Shown: piece by piece, positions 62,101-64,000 of the stretch | Layout: each line of letters begins with the position of its first letter | Numbering within the stretch: the first letter of the stretch is position 1 | Assembly (NCBI RefSeq): GCF_030419005.1 | Contig: NZ_CP106951.1 | Span: forward strand, 2,232,001-2,296,000 | Origin: Eleftheria terrae | Lineage (GTDB): Bacteria; Pseudomonadota; Gammaproteobacteria; Burkholderiales; Burkholderiaceae_C | DNA: 64,000 bases | Direction: 5' to 3' | The notes under the pieces: model-generated | Databases searched by the model: none | Told to the model about the DNA's origin: nothing | The model's input: only the letters and a program-made list of their open reading frames with translations | Translations under genes and position numbers: made by a program

Positions 62101-62368
62101 GCTGTCCACCGGCGCCGGTGCCGAGATGCGCCAGGCCATGGGCGTGGCGGTGTTCGCCGGGATGATCGGCGTGACGCTGTTCGGCCTGTTCCTGACGCCG
62201 GTGTTCTACGTGGTGCTGCGCCGCCTGAGTGGCAACCGTCCGCTCAAGCTGCATGGCGAGGTGCCGCACCTGGACGAGAGCTTTGCCCAGCCGGCCGGCC
62301 ACGGCCACGGCGGCGGCGGCGCGCCGGTGCGCCCCCTGCCCGCCGGCCCGCGCGAGTCGCATGACTGA
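59111..62368 (+). CDS. RND multidrug efflux pump (CeoB/BpeF/MexF type)
   Basis: Inner-membrane proton-drug antiporter of 1085 residues, standard HAE1 length. Starts with NLSKFFIDRPIFAGVLSLL (first helix), has the two large periplasmic loops and the TM4 proton-relay motif VVDDAIVVVENVER. The helical blocks near residues 335-560 and 870-1055 give 12 membrane spans in total. The GTG at 59111 is used. Ends 28 bp before the channel gene. Homologues export chloramphenicol, trimethoprim and fluoroquinolones. Confidence 0.94.
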   Translation: MNLSKFFIDRPIFAGVLSLLMLIAGLLAMRALPISEYPEVVPPSVVVRAQYPGANPKVIAETVATPIEEAINGVEGMLYMSSQGTTDGLMTLTVTFRLGTDPDKAQQLVQNRVSQAEPRLPEEVRRLGVTTVKSSPDLTMVVHLLSPSERYDMTYLRNYALINVKDRLARVDGVGQVQIFGSGDYSMRVWLDPQKVAERRLSASDVVRAIREQNVQAAAGIVGASPSLPGVDLQLSINAQGRLQSEEEFGEIIVATSADGGVTRLRDVARIELGASEYALRSLLNNKPAVALPIFQAPGSNAIAISDQVREVMAQLKQDMPEGVDYEIVYDPTQFVRASIDAVVHTLLEAVALVVLVVILFLQTWRASIIPLLAVPVSIVGTFAVMHLFGFSINALSLFGLVLAIGIVVDDAIVVVENVERNIEAGLSPREATYRAMREVSGPIIAIALVLIAVFVPLAFISGLTGQFYKQFALTIAISTVISAINSLTLSPALAALLLRSHDAPKDALTRFMDRWLGWLFRGFNRAFGRGAEAYSGGVGKAIARRGLMLLIYLALVGATFGLFRAVPSGFVPGQDKQYLVGFAQLPDGATLDRTEDVIRRMGEIALKQPGIESAIAFPGLSINGFTNSSNAGIVFVSLKPFDERRSPELSGGAIAAQLNQKFGAIEDAFIAMFPPPPVQGLGTIGGFKLQIEDRAALGYEALAEATQAFMTKAYQAPELAGMFSSFQVNVPQLYADIDRTKARQLGVAVTDVFDTMQIYLGSMYVNDFNKFGRTYSVRVQADAAYRARAEDVGQLKVRSASGEMVPLASLIRMQPSFGPERAMRYNGFLSADINGGAAPGYSSGQAREAVERIAAETLPKGVGFEWTELTYQEILAGNSALWVFPLAVLLVFLVLAAQYESLSLPLSIILIVPMGLLAAMTGVWLSNGDNNVFTQIGLIVLVGLSAKNAILIVEFARELEFAGRTPVAAAIEASRLRLRPILMTSLAFVMGVLPLVLSTGAGAEMRQAMGVAVFAGMIGVTLFGLFLTPVFYVVLRRLSGNRPLKLHGEVPHLDESFAQPAGHGHGGGGAPVRPLPAGPRESHD

Positions 62369-62396
62369 GGCCGTGCCTCCTTCGAAGGACAAGACC

Positions 62397-63890
62397 ATGC
62401 ACAAGCACAACAACGACCTTCGCCCGGCGCCCGGCGGCCCGGCGCGCTTCCCGCGGCTGGCGCCGCTGCTGTTCGCGGCCCTGGTGCTGGCCGGCTGCGC
62501 CACGCCGCAGGCGATCGACCCGGCCGCGCTGCCGGCCGTGCCCGCGGCGTTCAAGGAAGCCGACGCCCGCTGGACCGTGGCGGCCCCGGCCGACACCCAG
62601 GACCGTGGCGCCTGGTGGCAGCTGTTCGCCGACCCGGTGCTGGACGACCTGGCCCGCCGCGCCGCTGCGCAGAACGCCGACCTGCAGCTGGCCGCCGCCC
62701 GGCTCGCCCAGGCCCGGGCCCTGCTGCGCAGCAGCGAAGCCAACCGCCGCCCGCAGCTGGGGCTGCAGGCCGGCGCCGCGCGCCAGGCCGAGCCCGGCGC
62801 GCGTGGCGTGGCGGAGACGGCAATCAACGTCGGCGCCACCTTCTCGTATGAGCTGGACCTGGCCGGCCGGCTGTCGGCCTCGGCCCGCGCCGCCACGCTC
62901 GACGCCCAGGCCCGCGAGGCCCTGCTGCAGAGCACGCGGCTGATGGTGCAGGCCGACGTGGCGCAGGCCTACCTGGCGCTGCGCGCGCTCGACAGCGAAC
63001 GCCGCCTGGTGCGCGACACGGCAGGCGCCTACCGCGACACGCTGCGCCTGACGGAACGGCGCTACGAGGCCGGCGACGTGGCCGAGCTGGACGTGGCCCG
63101 CGTGCGCACCGAGCTGGCCTCCACCGAGGCCGAGGCGGTCGCGCTGGACCGCCGCCGTGCCGAGCTGGAGCACGCCATTGCGGTGCTGGTGGGCGAGCCG
63201 GCATCGGGCTTCGCGCTGGCCGACCTGTCGGCCAGCGGCAACCTGCCGCCCAGCGCCGAGCCGCCGCAGGTGCCACCGGGCCTGCCGTCCACCGTGCTGG
63301 CGCGGCGGCCCGACGTGGCGGCCGCGCAGCGGGGCCTGATGGCGGCCCAGGAGCGGGTCGGCATCGCGCGCGCCGCCTGGTTCCCCAGCCTGAGCCTCAC
63401 GGCCAACGGCGGGCATGCGTCCAGCGAGCTGTCCGACCTCTTCAAGTGGTCGGCCCGCGCCTGGGGTGTGGGTGCGCTGCTGTCACTGCCGGTCTTCGAC
63501 GGCGGCCGGCGCGAGGCCGGCGTGCAAAGCGCCCAGGCCGAGCTGGACGCGGCGCTGGCGAGCTACCGGCAGCAGGTGCTGGTGGCCTTCCGCGAAGTGG
63601 AAGACCAGCTCTCCGGCCTGCGGCTGCTGGCCCAGCAGTCACAGCTGCAGCAGCAGGCGGTGGAATCAGCCTCCCGGGCAACCGCGTTGTCGGCTTCGCG
63701 CTACCGCAACGGCCTGGTCAGCCAGCTGGAGCTGCTGGACGCGCAACGCAGCGAGCTGCGCAACCGCCGCCAGGCCCTGGTGGTGCGCGCCGCTCAGGAC
63801 CAGGCCACCGTGGGGCTGGTGCGCGCGCTGGGTGGCGGCTGGGAGGCCGCGCCGGCCGGCAGCGTGAACCCGGCGACCGCACCGGGCTGA
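62397..63890 (+). CDS. outer-membrane efflux channel lipoprotein (OpcM/OprC, NodT family)
   Basis: TolC-like channel of 497 residues. A lipobox (LVLAGC) ends the signal peptide at about residue 37, followed by the duplicated helical-hairpin domain (AQARALLRSSEANRRPQLGL; VAAAQRGLMAAQERVGIARA). Completes the tripartite pump. The ATG at 62397 with GAAGGA ahead is preferred over an in-frame ATG at 62361 that would overlap the pump gene. Confidence 0.93.
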   Translation: MHKHNNDLRPAPGGPARFPRLAPLLFAALVLAGCATPQAIDPAALPAVPAAFKEADARWTVAAPADTQDRGAWWQLFADPVLDDLARRAAAQNADLQLAAARLAQARALLRSSEANRRPQLGLQAGAARQAEPGARGVAETAINVGATFSYELDLAGRLSASARAATLDAQAREALLQSTRLMVQADVAQAYLALRALDSERRLVRDTAGAYRDTLRLTERRYEAGDVAELDVARVRTELASTEAEAVALDRRRAELEHAIAVLVGEPASGFALADLSASGNLPPSAEPPQVPPGLPSTVLARRPDVAAAQRGLMAAQERVGIARAAWFPSLSLTANGGHASSELSDLFKWSARAWGVGALLSLPVFDGGRREAGVQSAQAELDAALASYRQQVLVAFREVEDQLSGLRLLAQQSQLQQQAVESASRATALSASRYRNGLVSQLELLDAQRSELRNRRQALVVRAAQDQATVGLVRALGGGWEAAPAGSVNPATAPG

Positions 63891-63924
63891 GCGAGGCCCG
63901 CCGCCGGGCAGCCACGCCGACGCG

Positions 63925-64000
63925 CTACCACGGCTCGTCGGCGTTGTCGTATTCGTGGAAAGCCTCGTCCACCCCGGCACCGTCGAGCAGGCACAGCACG
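63925..64000 (-). CDS. 3' end of a minus-strand gene (partial)
   Basis: The last 24 codons and TAG stop of a frame that runs off the window edge, ending HEYDNADEPW. The acidic tail is protein-like, but too little is present to name a family. It is convergent with the efflux operon. Confidence 0.4.
   Translation of the reverse strand, partial: VLCLLDGAGVDEAFHEYDNADEPW

Noticed and set aside
58967..62935. Very long open frame opposite the RND pump genes
   Set aside because: It mirrors the pump, is His/Gln/Arg-rich, and has no domain; typical antisense frame in high-GC DNA.

Overview
The window reads as chromosomal DNA of a high-GC betaproteobacterium of the order Burkholderiales. The closest feel is the Rubrivivax/Leptothrix/Caldimonas side of Comamonadaceae/Sphaerotilaceae, but that placement is an inference from gene content and not from any search. 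Support comes from the ResB/CcsB (system II) cytochrome c maturation pair, the fatty-acid degradation operon with an embedded DUF2147 gene, a CysB-type regulator near cysTWA with tandem sulfate-binding proteins, and a LysR-LlpE-RND efflux layout known from Burkholderia. I see no rRNA, tRNA, CRISPR array, insertion sequence, phage gene or integrase. Gene density is high and most genes sit in short operons.

Layout. 1-4.1 kb: end of a chemotaxis operon (MCP, cheW, cheR, cheB). 4.1-5.9 kb, minus strand: an alpha/beta hydrolase and the ribosome-assembly GTPase EngB. 5.9-10.1 kb: a dihaem cytochrome c4, then resB-ccsB for cytochrome c maturation. 10.2-12.5 kb: a small conserved protein and the periplasmic methionine-sulfoxide repair pair msrP-msrQ, preceded by an ECF-type promoter candidate. 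12.6-15.8 kb: YaeQ, a small basic protein with a TTG start, an Atm1-type ABC exporter and an acyl-CoA thioesterase. 15.9-19.3 kb: a GT4 glycosyltransferase and a glycogen-debranching-type glucosidase. 19.3-28.7 kb, minus strand: SGNH hydrolase, enoyl-CoA hydratase/isomerase, alpha/beta hydrolase, then the beta-oxidation operon (TetR, acyl-CoA dehydrogenase, DUF2147, FadN-type bifunctional enzyme, thiolase).

28.7-35 kb: a 517-bp gap, an FHA membrane protein overlapping a trypsin-like protease, an HNH nuclease, a 1-Cys peroxiredoxin behind a long A+T-rich inverted repeat, CysB and a DUF72 protein. 35-41 kb, minus strand: sulfate ABC transporter (cysA, cysW, cysT, two tandem sbp genes), a small serine hydrolase and a molbindin. 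41.3-42.5 kb: an SfnR-like sigma-54 activator. 42.5-48.1 kb: gene-poor accessory stretch with a putative glycosyltransferase, a beta-helix lipoprotein and an orphan 559-aa protein.

48.4-55.7 kb is the most interesting part. It is a tightly packed operon of GntR regulator, AprA-like flavoprotein, AprB-like 2[4Fe-4S] ferredoxin, a substrate-binding protein that appears to carry a C-terminal NosL-like domain, ABC permease, ABC ATPase, a HEAT-repeat protein and DUF971. A good match to a sigma-54 promoter (GGCAC-N5-TTGC) lies just ahead of it, and a sigma-54 activator of the SfnR type is encoded 6 kb upstream. I infer an uptake-plus-redox system for a small, possibly sulfur- or nitrogen-containing compound. 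I do not recognise it as a characterised system.

55.7-63.9 kb: a divergent LysR regulator, then llpE-like hydrolase (with its catalytic serine and histidine apparently lost), RND adaptor, RND pump and outer-membrane channel, matching the CeoR-LlpE-CeoAB-OpcM / BpeT-LlpE-BpeEF-OprC arrangement. The window ends in the 3' end of a minus-strand gene.
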